Notes under the pieces: generated by a model
What the model was told of the DNA's origin: nothing
Databases searched by the model: none
What the model saw: the letters and a program-made list of their open reading frames with translations, nothing else
Position numbers and translations under genes: made by a program
Shown: positions 17,765 through 27,231 of the stretch, piece after piece
Numbering within the stretch: the stretch's first letter is position 1
How the letters are laid out: each line of letters opens with the position of its first letter
DNA from: Rhodanobacter sp. FDAARGOS 1247
Lineage (GTDB): Bacteria > Pseudomonadota > Gammaproteobacteria > Xanthomonadales > Rhodanobacteraceae
Assembly: GCF_016889805.1 (NCBI RefSeq)
Contig: NZ_CP069535.1
Span: 1,116,001-1,180,000, forward strand
Direction: 5' to 3'
DNA: 64,000 nt

Positions 17765-18160
17765 ATGAGCATGACTGATCCCATCGCCGATCTGTTCACG
17801 CGCGTCCGCAATGCCCAGGCCATGGGCAAGCCGACCGTGCGTATGCCGTCGTCGAAACTGAAGGTGGCGATCGCCGACCTTCTCAAGAACGAGGGCTACA
17901 TCCTCGACGCCAAGACTTCCGCCGAGGAAGGCAAGCCGGTGCTCGAGATCAAGCTCAAGTATTTCGAGGGCCAGCCGGCCATCGAGCGCATTTCCCGTGT
18001 CAGCCGTTCCGGCCTGCGTGTATACCGCGGCAAGGACGAGCTGCCGAAGGTCCTCGGTGGCCTGGGTATCTCGATCATCTCGACTTCCGCTGGTCTGTTG
18101 ACCGATGCGCAGGCCCGTGCCAAGGGTCTGGGCGGCGAAGTCATCGGCCAAGTGGCATAA
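17765..18160 (+). CDS. rpsH: 30S ribosomal protein S8
   Basis: This 131-residue protein binds helix 21 of 16S rRNA. In E. coli it represses the spc operon. It starts [17 protein letters not shown] and ends with the conserved [24 protein letters not shown] lies 7 bases before ATG 17765, which decides against the second ATG at 17771. Confidence 0.97.
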   Translation: MSMTDPIADLFTRVRNAQAMGKPTVRMPSSKLKVAIADLLKNEGYILDAKTSAEEGKPVLEIKLKYFEGQPAIERISRVSRSGLRVYRGKDELPKVLGGLGISIISTSAGLLTDAQARAKGLGGEVIGQVA

Positions 18161-18171
18161 GGAGTCCTTCG

Positions 18172-18699
18172 ATGTCACGTGTTGCCAAACAACCCATTTC
18201 CCTGCCGAAGGGCGTCGAGCTGACCGTCAGCGACGACCAGATCTCGGTGAAAGGCCCGAAGGGCACCCTGTCCGTGCATCACCTGCCGGGCGTCACCGTT
18301 GCGGTCGAGAACGGTGTGGCGAACATCAGCCTGGACGAGGGCGCCGACGACAAGTTCGGCGGTACCGCTCGCGCTCTGCTGGCCAACATGGTCACCGGCG
18401 TGTCCACCGGCTATGAGCGCAAGCTCGAGCTGGTCGGCGTCGGCTATCGCGTTTCCATGGCCGGCAAGTCGCTGAACCTGAGCCTGGGCTTCTCGCACCC
18501 GGTCGTCTTCGATGCGCCGGAAGGCATCAGCATCGAAACCCCGACCCAGACCGAAGTCCTGATCAAGGGCGCGGACAAGCAGGTGGTGGGTCAGGTCGCT
18601 GCAAAGATTCGCGGTTTCCGTCCGCCGGAGCCCTACAAGGGCAAGGGCGTGCGTTACTCCGGCGAGAAGATCACCCTGAAGGAAGCCAAGAAGGCATAA
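18172..18699 (+). CDS. rplF: 50S ribosomal protein L6
   Basis: This 175-residue protein has a tandem fold and lies near the factor-binding site. The C-terminal signature [14 protein letters not shown] is present. It follows rpsH by 11 bases. Confidence 0.98.
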   Translation: MSRVAKQPISLPKGVELTVSDDQISVKGPKGTLSVHHLPGVTVAVENGVANISLDEGADDKFGGTARALLANMVTGVSTGYERKLELVGVGYRVSMAGKSLNLSLGFSHPVVFDAPEGISIETPTQTEVLIKGADKQVVGQVAAKIRGFRPPEPYKGKGVRYSGEKITLKEAKKA

Positions 18700-18721
18700 A
18701 TGCGCTGTCCCTGCGCGAAGA

Positions 18722-18754
18722 CCGGCCATCCATGACCGGACTCTTCAGCAAGAG
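18722..18754 (+). repeat. Bipartite hairpin motif between rplF and rplR
   Basis: CCGG...CCGG with CAT/ATG inside (18722-18739) is followed directly by CTCTT/AAGAG (18741-18754). It has the same two-part layout as the elements before fusA and rplQ. It fills most of the 98-base gap before rplR. Confidence 0.55.
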
Positions 18755-18797
18755 CAGTTACCAGCCATTTGCCGATCCGCTTTCGAGGAACTGAGAA

Positions 18798-19151
18798 ATG
18801 AACAAGAACGAAAATCGCCTGCGCCGCGCCAAGTCCACGCGTTCGCACATCCGCAAGCTGGCCGTCGCCCGCCTGTCGGTGCATCGCACGGGCCAGCACA
18901 TCTACGCCCAGGTGTTCGACGCCTCCGGCACGAACGTGGTGGCTGCTGCCTCCACCGTGCAGAAGTCGGTCTCCGAAGGGCTCAAGGGCACCAAGAACCT
19001 CGCCGCCGCCGCGGCGGTGGGCAAGGCCGTCGCCGAGCGCGCCATGGCAGCGGGCATCGAGTCGGTCGCGTTCGACCGTTCGGGCTTCCGCTACCACGGT
19101 CGCATCAAGGCACTGGCCGAAGCCGCTCGTGAGGCCGGTCTGAAGTTCTGA
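18798..19151 (+). CDS. rplR: 50S ribosomal protein L18
   Basis: This 117-residue protein binds 5S rRNA with L5. It contains [17 protein letters not shown] and the C-terminal [26 protein letters not shown], both typical. AGGAACTGAGA upstream supplies the ribosome binding site. Confidence 0.98.
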   Translation: MNKNENRLRRAKSTRSHIRKLAVARLSVHRTGQHIYAQVFDASGTNVVAAASTVQKSVSEGLKGTKNLAAAAAVGKAVAERAMAAGIESVAFDRSGFRYHGRIKALAEAAREAGLKF

Positions 19152-19242
19152 GTAGCACCGGGTCGGGTCATCCCGATTTCCACTGCGTCACCTACAACTC
19201 CAAGCGGCTCAGCCGCAAGCAAAGTCCCGGTATTCCGGGCAC

Positions 19243-19764
19243 ATGGAAAAGAACATGTCTTCTACCGATCGCGAAAATTCCGACGGCCTGCTGGAAAAGT
19301 TGATTGCCGTCAACCGTGTGGCCAAGACCGTCAAGGGCGGCCGCCAGATGAGCTTCACCGCACTGACTGTCGTCGGTGACGGCGAGGGCAAGGTGGGTTT
19401 TGGTTATGGCAAGGCGCGTGAAGTGCCGGTGGCCATTTCCAAGGCCATGGAGCGCGCCCGTCGCCAGATGGTCGACATCGAGCTGAACAACGGTACGTTG
19501 TGGTATGCCGTCAAGGCGAATCACGGCGCGGCCCGCGTCTACATGCAGCCGGCCTCCGAAGGTACCGGCGTGATCGCCGGCGGCGCCATGCGTGCCGTGC
19601 TGGAAGTGGTCGGCGTGAAGAACGTGCTGGCCAAGGCCGTGGGTTCGCGCAACCCGATCAACCTGGTGCGCGCGACCATCAAGGGCCTGCAGGCGGTCGC
19701 CTCGCCCAAGAAGATCGCCGCCAAGCGTGGCAAGACCCTGGATGAGGTGTTGGGTAATGGCTAA
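19243..19764 (+). CDS. rpsE: 30S ribosomal protein S5
   Basis: This protein of about 173 residues helps maintain decoding fidelity and mRNA unwinding. It has [22 protein letters not shown] and [29 protein letters not shown], which are diagnostic. The exact start is uncertain: ATG 19243 lies 3 bases after a CCCGG/CCGGG hairpin (19226-19239) without a clear Shine-Dalgarno box, and ATG 19255 is a second candidate. The stop overlaps the rpmD start by 8 bases. Confidence 0.96.
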   Translation: MEKNMSSTDRENSDGLLEKLIAVNRVAKTVKGGRQMSFTALTVVGDGEGKVGFGYGKAREVPVAISKAMERARRQMVDIELNNGTLWYAVKANHGAARVYMQPASEGTGVIAGGAMRAVLEVVGVKNVLAKAVGSRNPINLVRATIKGLQAVASPKKIAAKRGKTLDEVLGNG

Positions 19765-19957
19765 GAAGAACGAAACCGCCGCCGCCACGGTGCGCGTGCG
19801 CCTGGTCAAGGGTCTGCGCGGCGTGCAGGCTCGTCATCGCCTCAGCGTCAAGGCGCTGGGCCTGGGCAAGCTCAATGACGTCCGCGAGTTGAAGGACAGT
19901 CCGCAGGTTCGTGGCCTGATCAACACGGTCTACTACCTGGTCCGGGTCGAGGAGTAA
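19757..19957 (+). CDS. rpmD: 50S ribosomal protein L30
   Basis: This 66-residue protein contains [20 protein letters not shown] and [10 protein letters not shown], typical of L30. ATG 19757 lies inside the last codons of rpsE in another frame, so translation is probably coupled. A longer frame upstream would lie inside rpsE and is rejected. Confidence 0.95.
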   Translation: MAKKNETAAATVRVRLVKGLRGVQARHRLSVKALGLGKLNDVRELKDSPQVRGLINTVYYLVRVEE

Positions 19958-19962
19958 TCATC

Positions 19963-20394
19963 ATGCGTTTGAATGACATCAAGCCGGCCGCCGGTTCCCG
20001 CAAGTCGCGTCTGCGCGTCGCTCGCGGTATCGGTTCGGGCATGGGCAAGACCGCCGGTCGCGGTCACAAGGGTCAGCACGCCCGCGCGGGCGGCACCCAC
20101 AAGTTCGGTTTCGAAGGCGGCCAGATGCCGCTGAACCGCCGGATGCCGAAGATCGGTTTCCGTTCCAAGAAGCTGGTCGCGAGCCAGGAAGTATTCCTGT
20201 ACCAGTTGGCCAACCTCAAGGCTGACGTGATCGACGTCGTCGTGCTGCATCAGGCTGGCCTGATCAACAGCCGCGCGAAGCGGGTCAAGGTCGTCCTCAA
20301 GGGTGAAATCGGTCGCGCGGTGAAGTTGTCTGGTCTGCTGGCTACCGCCGGCGCCAAGGCAGCCATCGAGGCGGCCGGCGGCAGCGTGGAGTAA
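19963..20394 (+). CDS. rplO: 50S ribosomal protein L15
   Basis: This 143-residue late assembly protein has a flexible N-terminal arm rich in Gly, Lys and Arg (GIGSGMGKTAGRGHKGQHAR). EGGQMPLNRRMPKIGF is diagnostic. It lies 5 bases after rpmD and 5 bases before secY. Confidence 0.98.
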   Translation: MRLNDIKPAAGSRKSRLRVARGIGSGMGKTAGRGHKGQHARAGGTHKFGFEGGQMPLNRRMPKIGFRSKKLVASQEVFLYQLANLKADVIDVVVLHQAGLINSRAKRVKVVLKGEIGRAVKLSGLLATAGAKAAIEAAGGSVE

Positions 20395-20399
20395 GGCCG

Positions 20400-21722
20400 G
20401 TGGCAGCAGCCAAGGGCAACGCACTCGGCAAGCTCGGCAAACTCACGGAGCTTCGCCAGCGCATCTTCTTCGTGATTGGTGCGCTGGTGGTGTTCCGGCT
20501 CGGTTCGTTCATTCCGGTTCCCGGCGTCAACCCCGAGGCGATGACCAGCCTGGTCAGCGGCAACGGCCTGATGGACATGTTCAACATGTTCTCGGGTGGT
20601 GCGCTGGCGCGGTTTTCGGTGTTTGCGCTGGGCGTGATCCCGTACATCTCGGCATCCATCGTGTTCCAGATGATGGGCGCGGTCGTGCCAAGCCTGCAGG
20701 CCTTGCGCAAGGAAGGCGAGTCCGGCAAGCGCAAGATGACCATGTACACGCGCTATGCGACGGTGGCGCTGGCGGCTTTCCAGTCGTTCGGCATCGCGGT
20801 GGCATTGCAGGGTCAGGTCGCGGCAGGCGGTGCTCCGGTCGTCTATACGCCTGGCTTCGGCTTCGTCCTGTCGTCGGTGGTGGGTCTGACCGCCGGCACG
20901 ATGTTCCTGATGTGGCTGGGCGAGCAGATGACCGAGCGCGGTGTCGGCAACGGCATTTCGCTGCTGATCTTCGCCGGCATCGTGGCCGGCCTGCCAGGGG
21001 CGGTGGTGCATACCCTGGGCATGGCCAGCAACGGCGAGCTGTCGCTGATCAAGCTGCTGATGGTGTTCGGCCTGGCGCTGGCGGTGACTGCCTTCGTGGT
21101 GTTCATGGAGCGGGCGCAGCGGCGGATCACGGTGAACTACGCACGGCGGTCCGGTGGGCAGAAGGCCTACATGAACCAGAGCTCGAACCTGCCGCTGAAG
21201 ATCAACATGTCGGGCGTGATCCCGCCGATCTTCGCCTCGAGCCTGCTGATGTTCCCGGCGACCGCGGTGAGCTGGTTCAGCACCGGTCAGCAGTCGCGCT
21301 GGGTGCAGGATCTGGTGCAGGCGCTGAGCCCCGGCAATCCGCTGTACGAAATCGTGTTTTCGGTACTGGTGATCGGTTTTGCGTTCTTCTACACCGCGAT
21401 CGTTTTCAACGCGGACGAGACCGCCGACAACCTCAAGCGGTCGGGTGCCCTGATTCCGGGTATCCGCCCGGGCAAGGGAACGGCCAACTACATTGATGCG
21501 GTGATGACTCGTCTGACCGGTGTCGGTGCGTTGTATCTGGTGCTGGTGTGTCTGGTGCCGTCGTTCATGCAGAGCGCCTGGCATGTTCCGTTCTATTTCG
21601 GTGGCACGTCGCTGCTGATCGTGGTGGTGGTGGTGATGGACTTTACCTCTCAGGTGCAGGCGCACCTGGTCAGTCACCAGTACGAAAGTCTGCTCAAGAA
21701 GGCCAATCTTCGTCGCAACTAG
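20400..21722 (+). CDS. secY: Preprotein translocase channel subunit SecY
   Basis: This 440-residue inner-membrane protein forms the SecYEG protein-conducting channel. Ten hydrophobic segments are visible. The N-terminal signature FRLGSFIPVPGV and the cytoplasmic loop RRITVNYARRSGGQKAYM, which contacts SecA and the ribosome, are present. It starts with GTG after GGAGTAAGG, only 5 bases after rplO. No rpmJ follows, unlike in E. coli. Confidence 0.97.
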   Translation: MAAAKGNALGKLGKLTELRQRIFFVIGALVVFRLGSFIPVPGVNPEAMTSLVSGNGLMDMFNMFSGGALARFSVFALGVIPYISASIVFQMMGAVVPSLQALRKEGESGKRKMTMYTRYATVALAAFQSFGIAVALQGQVAAGGAPVVYTPGFGFVLSSVVGLTAGTMFLMWLGEQMTERGVGNGISLLIFAGIVAGLPGAVVHTLGMASNGELSLIKLLMVFGLALAVTAFVVFMERAQRRITVNYARRSGGQKAYMNQSSNLPLKINMSGVIPPIFASSLLMFPATAVSWFSTGQQSRWVQDLVQALSPGNPLYEIVFSVLVIGFAFFYTAIVFNADETADNLKRSGALIPGIRPGKGTANYIDAVMTRLTGVGALYLVLVCLVPSFMQSAWHVPFYFGGTSLLIVVVVVMDFTSQVQAHLVSHQYESLLKKANLRRN

Positions 21723-21789
21723 TGGCTGCTGGTGTGGACGCGGTTTTGGTCAAAGGTAGGAAGCTGGCGGCGCCTCGGTGCCGCAGGGC

Positions 21790-21818
21790 TTTCCAGTCAG
21801 GGTAATTCAGGTTAAAAT
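21790..21818 (+). promoter_or_regulatory. Probable alpha operon promoter
   Basis: TTTCCA and TAAAAT are spaced by 17 bases, 42 bases upstream of the rpsM ATG. The 138-base gap after secY holds no rpmJ frame. This would let rpsM-rpsK-rpsD-rpoA be expressed independently of the spc genes. Confidence 0.55.
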
Positions 21819-21860
21819 TGCGCGTTTACCGCGCACGAAACGCATCGGAGAAAGTACATC

Positions 21861-22217
21861 ATGGCGCGCATCGCGGGTGTCAATTTGCCGGTCCAGAAGC
21901 ATGTCTGGGTTGGTCTGCAGAGCATTTACGGTATCGGCCGCAGCCGAGCCAGGAAGGTCTGCGTGGATGCTGGCGTGGTTCCGACCACCCAGATCAAGTC
22001 CCTCAGTGAAGGCGAGGTGGAGAAGATCCGCCACGAGATCGCCAAGTACACCGTCGAGGGCGATCTTCGCCGCGAGGTGGGCATGGCCATCAAGCGTCTG
22101 ATGGACCTGGGTTGCTACCGTGGCCTGCGCCACCGTCGTGGCCTGCCGGTGCGCGGTCAGCGCACGCGTACCAACGCACGTACCCGCAAGGGTCCGCGTC
22201 GCGCGATCAAGAAGTAA
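21861..22217 (+). CDS. rpsM: 30S ribosomal protein S13
   Basis: This 118-residue 30S head protein bridges to the 50S subunit. It starts [19 protein letters not shown] and has the C-terminal [26 protein letters not shown] lies upstream of the ATG. Confidence 0.98.
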   Translation: MARIAGVNLPVQKHVWVGLQSIYGIGRSRARKVCVDAGVVPTTQIKSLSEGEVEKIRHEIAKYTVEGDLRREVGMAIKRLMDLGCYRGLRHRRGLPVRGQRTRTNARTRKGPRRAIKK

Positions 22218-22222
22218 TTGAA

Positions 22223-22278
22223 CAGTGCGATCATTCCTGATCGCGACGATCAAAAAGCGGCCTTGCATGGTCGCACTG
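22223..22278 (+). promoter_or_regulatory. Mutually exclusive hairpins between rpsM and rpsK
   Basis: GCGATC (22227-22232) can pair with GATCGC (22239-22244) around ATTCCT. The overlapping CAGTGCGA (22223-22230) pairs perfectly with TCGCACTG (22271-22278). A third stem, GCGGCC/GGTCGC (one G-T pair), occupies 22257-22274 and overlaps the last arm. The same two modules recur after rpoA. This looks like a switchable or attenuating RNA, but function is unproved. Confidence 0.5.
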
Positions 22279-22300
22279 ATTACTAAGAGCCTCAAAAATT

Positions 22301-22687
22301 ATGGCTAAGCCGGTTAAAACCAAGAAGAAGATCAAGCGCGTTGTCACGGATGCCGTGGCCCACGTGCAGGCCTCCTTCAACAACACCATCGTCACCATCA
22401 CCGATCGCCAGGGCAACGCCTTGTCGTGGGCTACCGCCGGCGGCGCCGGTTTCCGTGGCTCGCGCAAGTCGACCCCGTTCGCAGCGCAGGTTGCCGCCGA
22501 GAAGGCTGGCCGCGCTGCCGGCGACTACGGCGTGAAGACGGTGGAAGTGCGCATCAAGGGCCCCGGCCCGGGCCGCGAGTCGGCGGTGCGTTCGCTGAAC
22601 GCGTTGGGCTACAAGGTGCTCAACATCATCGACGTCACGCCGATTCCGCACAACGGCTGCCGTCCCCCCAAGAAGCGTCGAGTCTAA
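22301..22687 (+). CDS. rpsK: 30S ribosomal protein S11
   Basis: This 128-residue platform protein is near the Shine-Dalgarno helix. It has [19 protein letters not shown] and the C-terminal [17 protein letters not shown], both diagnostic. It lies 10 bases before rpsD. Confidence 0.98.
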   Translation: MAKPVKTKKKIKRVVTDAVAHVQASFNNTIVTITDRQGNALSWATAGGAGFRGSRKSTPFAAQVAAEKAGRAAGDYGVKTVEVRIKGPGPGRESAVRSLNALGYKVLNIIDVTPIPHNGCRPPKKRRV

Positions 22688-22697
22688 GGAGTAACCC

Positions 22698-23324
<627 letters not shown>

Positions 23325-23339
23325 TTACCGGAGTTCTGC

Positions 23340-24338
23340 ATGGCAGTTTCGTCAACTAGCGTGCTGCGGCCTCGTGGCCTCAGCGTCGAACAGCTCGGAG
23401 CCAACCGCGCCAAGGTGGTGGTCGAGCCGCTCGAGCGTGGCTTTGGCCATACCCTGGGCAACGCGCTGCGTCGCGTGCTGCTCTCCTCGATCCCTGGCAG
23501 CGCCATCGTCGAGGTTGAAATCGATGGCGTGCTGCACGAATACACCACCCTGGAAGGCCTGCAGGAGGACGTGATCGAAGTCCTGCTCAACCTGAAGGAC
23601 GTGGCGATTCGCCAGCACACGGGTGATGAAGTCACCCTGACCCTGTCCAAGAAGGGCAAGGGCGTGGTCACGGCCGGCGACATCGTCGTCGACCACTCGG
23701 TGGAAATCATCAACCCCGAGCACGTGATCTGCCACCTGACCAAGGACATCGCGCTCAACATGCGCCTGAAGGTGCGTCGCGGCGTCGGCTACCAGCCGGC
23801 CAGCACGCGTCAGCATCCGGATGACGAGGCGCGCCCGATCGGTCGCCTGCAGCTGGATGCGTCGTTCGCGCCGGTGCTCCGCGTGGCTTACGAAGTGGAC
23901 GCCGCTCGTGTCGAGCAGCGCACCAACCTCGACAAGCTGGTGCTGGACATCGAGACCAACGGCACCATCGGTGCGGAAGACGCGGTGCGCAAGGCCGCCG
24001 AGATCATCAACGACCAGCTGTCCGTGTTCGGTGACTTCTCGCGTCGCGAGAGCGCCACCGACAAGGCCGAGAAGAGCGGTTTCGATCCGCTGCTGCTGCG
24101 TCCGATCGACGATCTGGAGCTGACCGTGCGTTCGGCGAACTGCCTGAAGGCCGAGAGCATCTACTACATCGGCGACCTGGTGCAGAAGACCGAGGTCGAG
24201 TTGCTGAAGACGCCGAACCTGGGCAAGAAGTCGCTGACGGAAATCAAGGACGTGCTGGGCGGGCGTGGTCTCGCGCTGGGCATGAAGCTCGAGAACTGGC
24301 CGCCGCCGGGTCTGTCGCACGGCATGCAGTTGGGTTGA
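23340..24338 (+). CDS. rpoA: RNA polymerase alpha subunit
   Basis: This 332-residue subunit nucleates polymerase assembly. The N-terminal dimerisation domain has [22 protein letters not shown] sequence. The C-terminal domain has the DNA and activator-binding residues in [15 protein letters not shown] and [14 protein letters not shown]. The start at 23340 ([13 protein letters not shown]) follows CCGGAG and lies 15 bases after rpsD. Confidence 0.98.
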   Translation: MAVSSTSVLRPRGLSVEQLGANRAKVVVEPLERGFGHTLGNALRRVLLSSIPGSAIVEVEIDGVLHEYTTLEGLQEDVIEVLLNLKDVAIRQHTGDEVTLTLSKKGKGVVTAGDIVVDHSVEIINPEHVICHLTKDIALNMRLKVRRGVGYQPASTRQHPDDEARPIGRLQLDASFAPVLRVAYEVDAARVEQRTNLDKLVLDIETNGTIGAEDAVRKAAEIINDQLSVFGDFSRRESATDKAEKSGFDPLLLRPIDDLELTVRSANCLKAESIYYIGDLVQKTEVELLKTPNLGKKSLTEIKDVLGGRGLALGMKLENWPPPGLSHGMQLG

Positions 24339-24653
24339 TCGTCGAGTCGCGATCATTCGTGATCGCGAACGATGCCGGTGCACTGGCGAGGTCGAGTTTC
24401 GGCTCTCTCGCCAGACACCACCAGCGGCCTTCATGGTCGCGTTGTTTTTTTGGCGATCCCGTTTGATCGCCGGTCGTTGCGCTTGGCGAGCACGGTTCTG
24501 CCTGCTCCGCCGGTCGCCAGAGGCGGTCGTCCATGACGACCGTGCTTTCGAACAAGAGCCCGGTTCAAAAAGGCTCCTCATAGCGGGTAACCGCGGGAAT
24601 CCGGACATGCGTGCCGGCTTTTCATAACAACAGACCTTCAAGAGAATCCAGTC
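24339..24653 (+). promoter_or_regulatory. Hairpin array between rpoA and rplQ
   Basis: This 315-base gap holds no gene. It contains a succession of stems: TCGCGATC/GATCGCGA (24347-24368), CTGGCGAG/CTCGCCAG (24383-24414), GCGGCC/GGTCGC before a T-run (24424-24447), GGCGATC/GATCGCC (24452-24471), CGGTCGTC/GACGACCG (24524-24542), GAGCC/GGCTC (24556-24576), and CCGG...CCGG before CTTTTCATAA (24601-24626). In E. coli the equivalent gap is a few tens of bases. The array could uncouple L17 from alpha synthesis. Confidence 0.6.
24424..24447 (+). terminator. Terminator-like hairpin after rpoA
   Basis: GCGGCC pairs with GGTCGC (one G-T pair) around TTCAT and is followed by GTTGTTTTTTT. It would stop or weaken transcription into rplQ. 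The stem is short, so partial termination is more likely than complete. Confidence 0.5.
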
Positions 24654-25037
24654 ATGCGCCATCAAAAATCCGGACGCAAACTCAATCGCACCAGTTCGCA
24701 TCGCGAAGCGATGTTCAAGAACATGGCGTCGTCGCTGATCAAGCACGAACTGATCCGCACCACCCTGCCCAAGGCGAAGGAACTTCGTCGCGTGGCCGAG
24801 CCGCTGATCACGCTGGGCAAGGTCGATGGCGTCGCCAATCGTCGTCTCGCTTTCTCGCGCCTGCGCGACAAGGAAGCGGTCGGCAAGCTGTTTGTCGAGC
24901 TGGGACCGCGCTACAAGGAGCGTCCCGGTGGTTACCTGCGCATCCTCAAGTGCGGCTTCCGCGCCGGCGACAACGCGCCGATGGCGTATGTCGAGCTGGT
25001 CGGCCGTCCGCAGGTCGAGGCCGTCGACGCCGAGTAA
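24654..25037 (+). CDS. rplQ: 50S ribosomal protein L17
   Basis: This 127-residue protein lies at the tunnel exit. It starts [24 protein letters not shown] and ends with the conserved [16 protein letters not shown]. It is the last ribosomal gene of the cluster and is followed by a strong intrinsic terminator. Confidence 0.98.
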   Translation: MRHQKSGRKLNRTSSHREAMFKNMASSLIKHELIRTTLPKAKELRRVAEPLITLGKVDGVANRRLAFSRLRDKEAVGKLFVELGPRYKERPGGYLRILKCGFRAGDNAPMAYVELVGRPQVEAVDAE

Positions 25038-25072
25038 GTCGCCTCGGCTGAGCAGCCGTGGCATGCAAAGTG

Positions 25073-25105
25073 AAAACCCGGCCGGGCAACCCGCCGGGTT
25101 TTTTT
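25073..25105 (+). terminator. Intrinsic terminator after rplQ
   Basis: AAAACCCGGC pairs with GCCGGGTTTT around a 10-base loop and continues into a T-run. It lies 36 bases after the rplQ stop and closes the ribosomal protein cluster. Confidence 0.85.
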
Positions 25106-25215
25106 GTGCGATCCGGCCGGGCGCAGGAGCGCGCTTTTCCGCCAAATGCCGGGATGGGCTGACAGCGCCCCGGCGAACCGGTAATGTCACGGGTTCCGCA
25201 ACGCAACAATCCGTC

Positions 25216-25719
25216 ATGAATCCATTCCGCTGGTCGTATCGCGTCACTTTCTTCGTCGGCTTCCTGGTCTGCGCGGCGCTGCTGGCGTTCGCCCTGTACG
25301 CCGAGTACGGGCTGGGCATGACGCCGTGCCCGCTGTGCATCTTCCAGCGCATCGCCTTCCTGGTGATGGCCTTGTTCTTCCTGCTCGGCGCCATCCACGC
25401 GCCGAAGGGCAGGGGGCGCTGGGTATATACGGGACTGGTGCTGGCGGGCGCCGTGGGCGGCATCGTCACCGCCGGCCGCCATCTGTGGCTGCAGAGCCTG
25501 CCGGCCGACCAGGTGCCTTCCTGCGGCCCCGGCCTGGGTTACATGCTGGACGCGTTTCCGTTCGCGAAGATGCTGAAGCTGGTGTTCACCGGTTCCGGCG
25601 AGTGCGCCAAGGTGGAGCCGATCCTGGGCTTGCCGATGCCGGCCTGGACCCTGGTGTGGTTCGTGTTGCTGGCCGTGCTGGCGGTTGTCGCCACCCGTCG
25701 GGTGACGTCGTCCAGGTGA
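25216..25719 (+). CDS. dsbB: Disulfide bond formation protein DsbB
   Basis: This 167-residue inner-membrane quinone reductase re-oxidises DsbA in the periplasm. Four hydrophobic segments are visible. The first cysteine pair, CPLC, is at residues 38-41. The second pair is Cys103 and Cys130, close to positions 104 and 130 of the E. coli protein. The frame is open far upstream, but ATG 25216 begins MNPFRWSYR just before the first membrane segment. No dsbA is nearby. It is 29 bases before the DAHP synthase gene. Confidence 0.93.
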   Translation: MNPFRWSYRVTFFVGFLVCAALLAFALYAEYGLGMTPCPLCIFQRIAFLVMALFFLLGAIHAPKGRGRWVYTGLVLAGAVGGIVTAGRHLWLQSLPADQVPSCGPGLGYMLDAFPFAKMLKLVFTGSGECAKVEPILGLPMPAWTLVWFVLLAVLAVVATRRVTSSR

Positions 25720-25748
25720 ATGCTCTTGTCGCCGCCGAAGGTCATGCC

Positions 25749-27131
25749 ATGAATCCCGTCGTGTCTGATGTCCACATCCCGGATCACTGGGCCCCCGATT
25801 CCTGGCAGCGGCGCGTGGCCCTGCAGCAGCCGCAGTACGACGACGCGGCCGAGCTGGCCGCTGCCGGCGCCCACCTCGCGCAGTTGCCGCCGCTGGTCAC
25901 CTCGTGGGAGGTGCTGGCGCTGAAGCAGTCGCTGGCCGAGGCGCAGGAGGGCCAGCGCTTCCTGTTGCAGGGCGGTGATTGCGCAGAGAGCTTCGCCGAC
26001 TGCACCAGTCCGGTGATCTCGAACCGGCTGAAGGTGCTGCTGCAGATGAGCCTGGTGCTGGTGCACGGGTTGAAGAAGCCGGTGTTGCGCGTGGGTCGCT
26101 TTGCCGGCCAGTACGCCAAGCCGCGTTCGACCGATATGGAAATCCGCGACGGCGTGAGCCTGCCGAGTTTCCGCGGCGACGTGGTCAACGGTCCGGAATT
26201 CACCGTCGCGGCGCGTCGGCCTGATCCGCAGCGACTGATCACGGCGCATGCGCATTCGGCGCTGACCATGAACTTCGTGCGCGCCCTGATCGACGGCGGC
26301 TTCGCCGATCTGCACCACCCGGAATACTGGGATCTGGCCTGGGTCGAGCATTCGCCGCTGGCGGCCGAGTATCGGCAGATGGTCGCCGGCATCGGCGATT
26401 CGCTGCGCTTCATGGAGACCCTGGCCGGTCCGATCGCAGGCTTCTCCAAGGTGGATTTCTTCACTTCGCACGAGGCGCTGCTGCTGTATTACGAGCAGGC
26501 GCTGACCCGTCAGGTGCCGCGCCATCCCGGGTTCTTCAACCTGTCCACCCACTTCCCGTGGATCGGCATGCGCACCGCCGCACTGGATGGCGCCCACGTC
26601 GAGTATTTCCGCGGCATCCGCAATCCGGTCGCGGTCAAGGTCGGCCCCTCGGTGACCCCGGAGCAGTTGCTGCCGCTGATCGACGCGCTGAACCCGCACG
26701 ACGAGCCGGGCCGGCTGACCCTGATCCATCGCATGGGCAACGCGAAGATCGCCGCCGCGCTGCCGCCGCTGCTGGAGGCGGTGAAGCGCGAAGGCCGTCG
26801 CGTGCTGTGGGTGGCCGATCCGATGCACGGCAACACCGAGAGCACCTCGAACGGCCACAAGACCCGGCGTTTCGGCAACATCCGCGGCGAGCTGGAGCAG
26901 GCCTTCGACCTCCACGCGGCGGCCGGCACCCGGCTGGGCGGCGTGCACCTGGAGCTGACCGGCGAAGACGTCACCGAATGCATGGGCGGCGCCCGCGACC
27001 TGTCCGAGAGCGACCTCGATCGCGCCTACAAGTCGATGGTCGATCCGCGTCTGAACTACGAGCAGTCGCTGGAACTGGCGATGCTGATCGTGCGCAAGTC
27101 GGCCGGCTCCTCCGCGCACGCCGGCGCTTGA
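25749..27131 (+). CDS. 3-deoxy-7-phosphoheptulonate synthase, class II
   Basis: This 460-residue enzyme joins phosphoenolpyruvate and erythrose 4-phosphate, the first step of the shikimate pathway. It belongs to the plant-like class II (AroA-II), not the E. coli AroFGH type. Recognisable class II blocks are LLQGGDCAESF with the metal-binding Cys, GQYAKPRS, HFPWIGMRT, DPMHGNT, and GGVHLELTGEDVTECMGG. The longer upstream frame lies inside dsbB. ATG 25749 has GAAGG at good spacing and matches the family start. Confidence 0.93.
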   Translation: MNPVVSDVHIPDHWAPDSWQRRVALQQPQYDDAAELAAAGAHLAQLPPLVTSWEVLALKQSLAEAQEGQRFLLQGGDCAESFADCTSPVISNRLKVLLQMSLVLVHGLKKPVLRVGRFAGQYAKPRSTDMEIRDGVSLPSFRGDVVNGPEFTVAARRPDPQRLITAHAHSALTMNFVRALIDGGFADLHHPEYWDLAWVEHSPLAAEYRQMVAGIGDSLRFMETLAGPIAGFSKVDFFTSHEALLLYYEQALTRQVPRHPGFFNLSTHFPWIGMRTAALDGAHVEYFRGIRNPVAVKVGPSVTPEQLLPLIDALNPHDEPGRLTLIHRMGNAKIAAALPPLLEAVKREGRRVLWVADPMHGNTESTSNGHKTRRFGNIRGELEQAFDLHAAAGTRLGGVHLELTGEDVTECMGGARDLSESDLDRAYKSMVDPRLNYEQSLELAMLIVRKSAGSSAHAGA

Positions 27132-27231
27132 GCGCCTGACAGTTGTCATGGCGCGGAGCTGGCAGTCCGCACTGATCTGCGCCTGCCGAACGCGGGAATA
27201 ATGCCTCCAACGAACAGCGGAGGCGCGAGCG

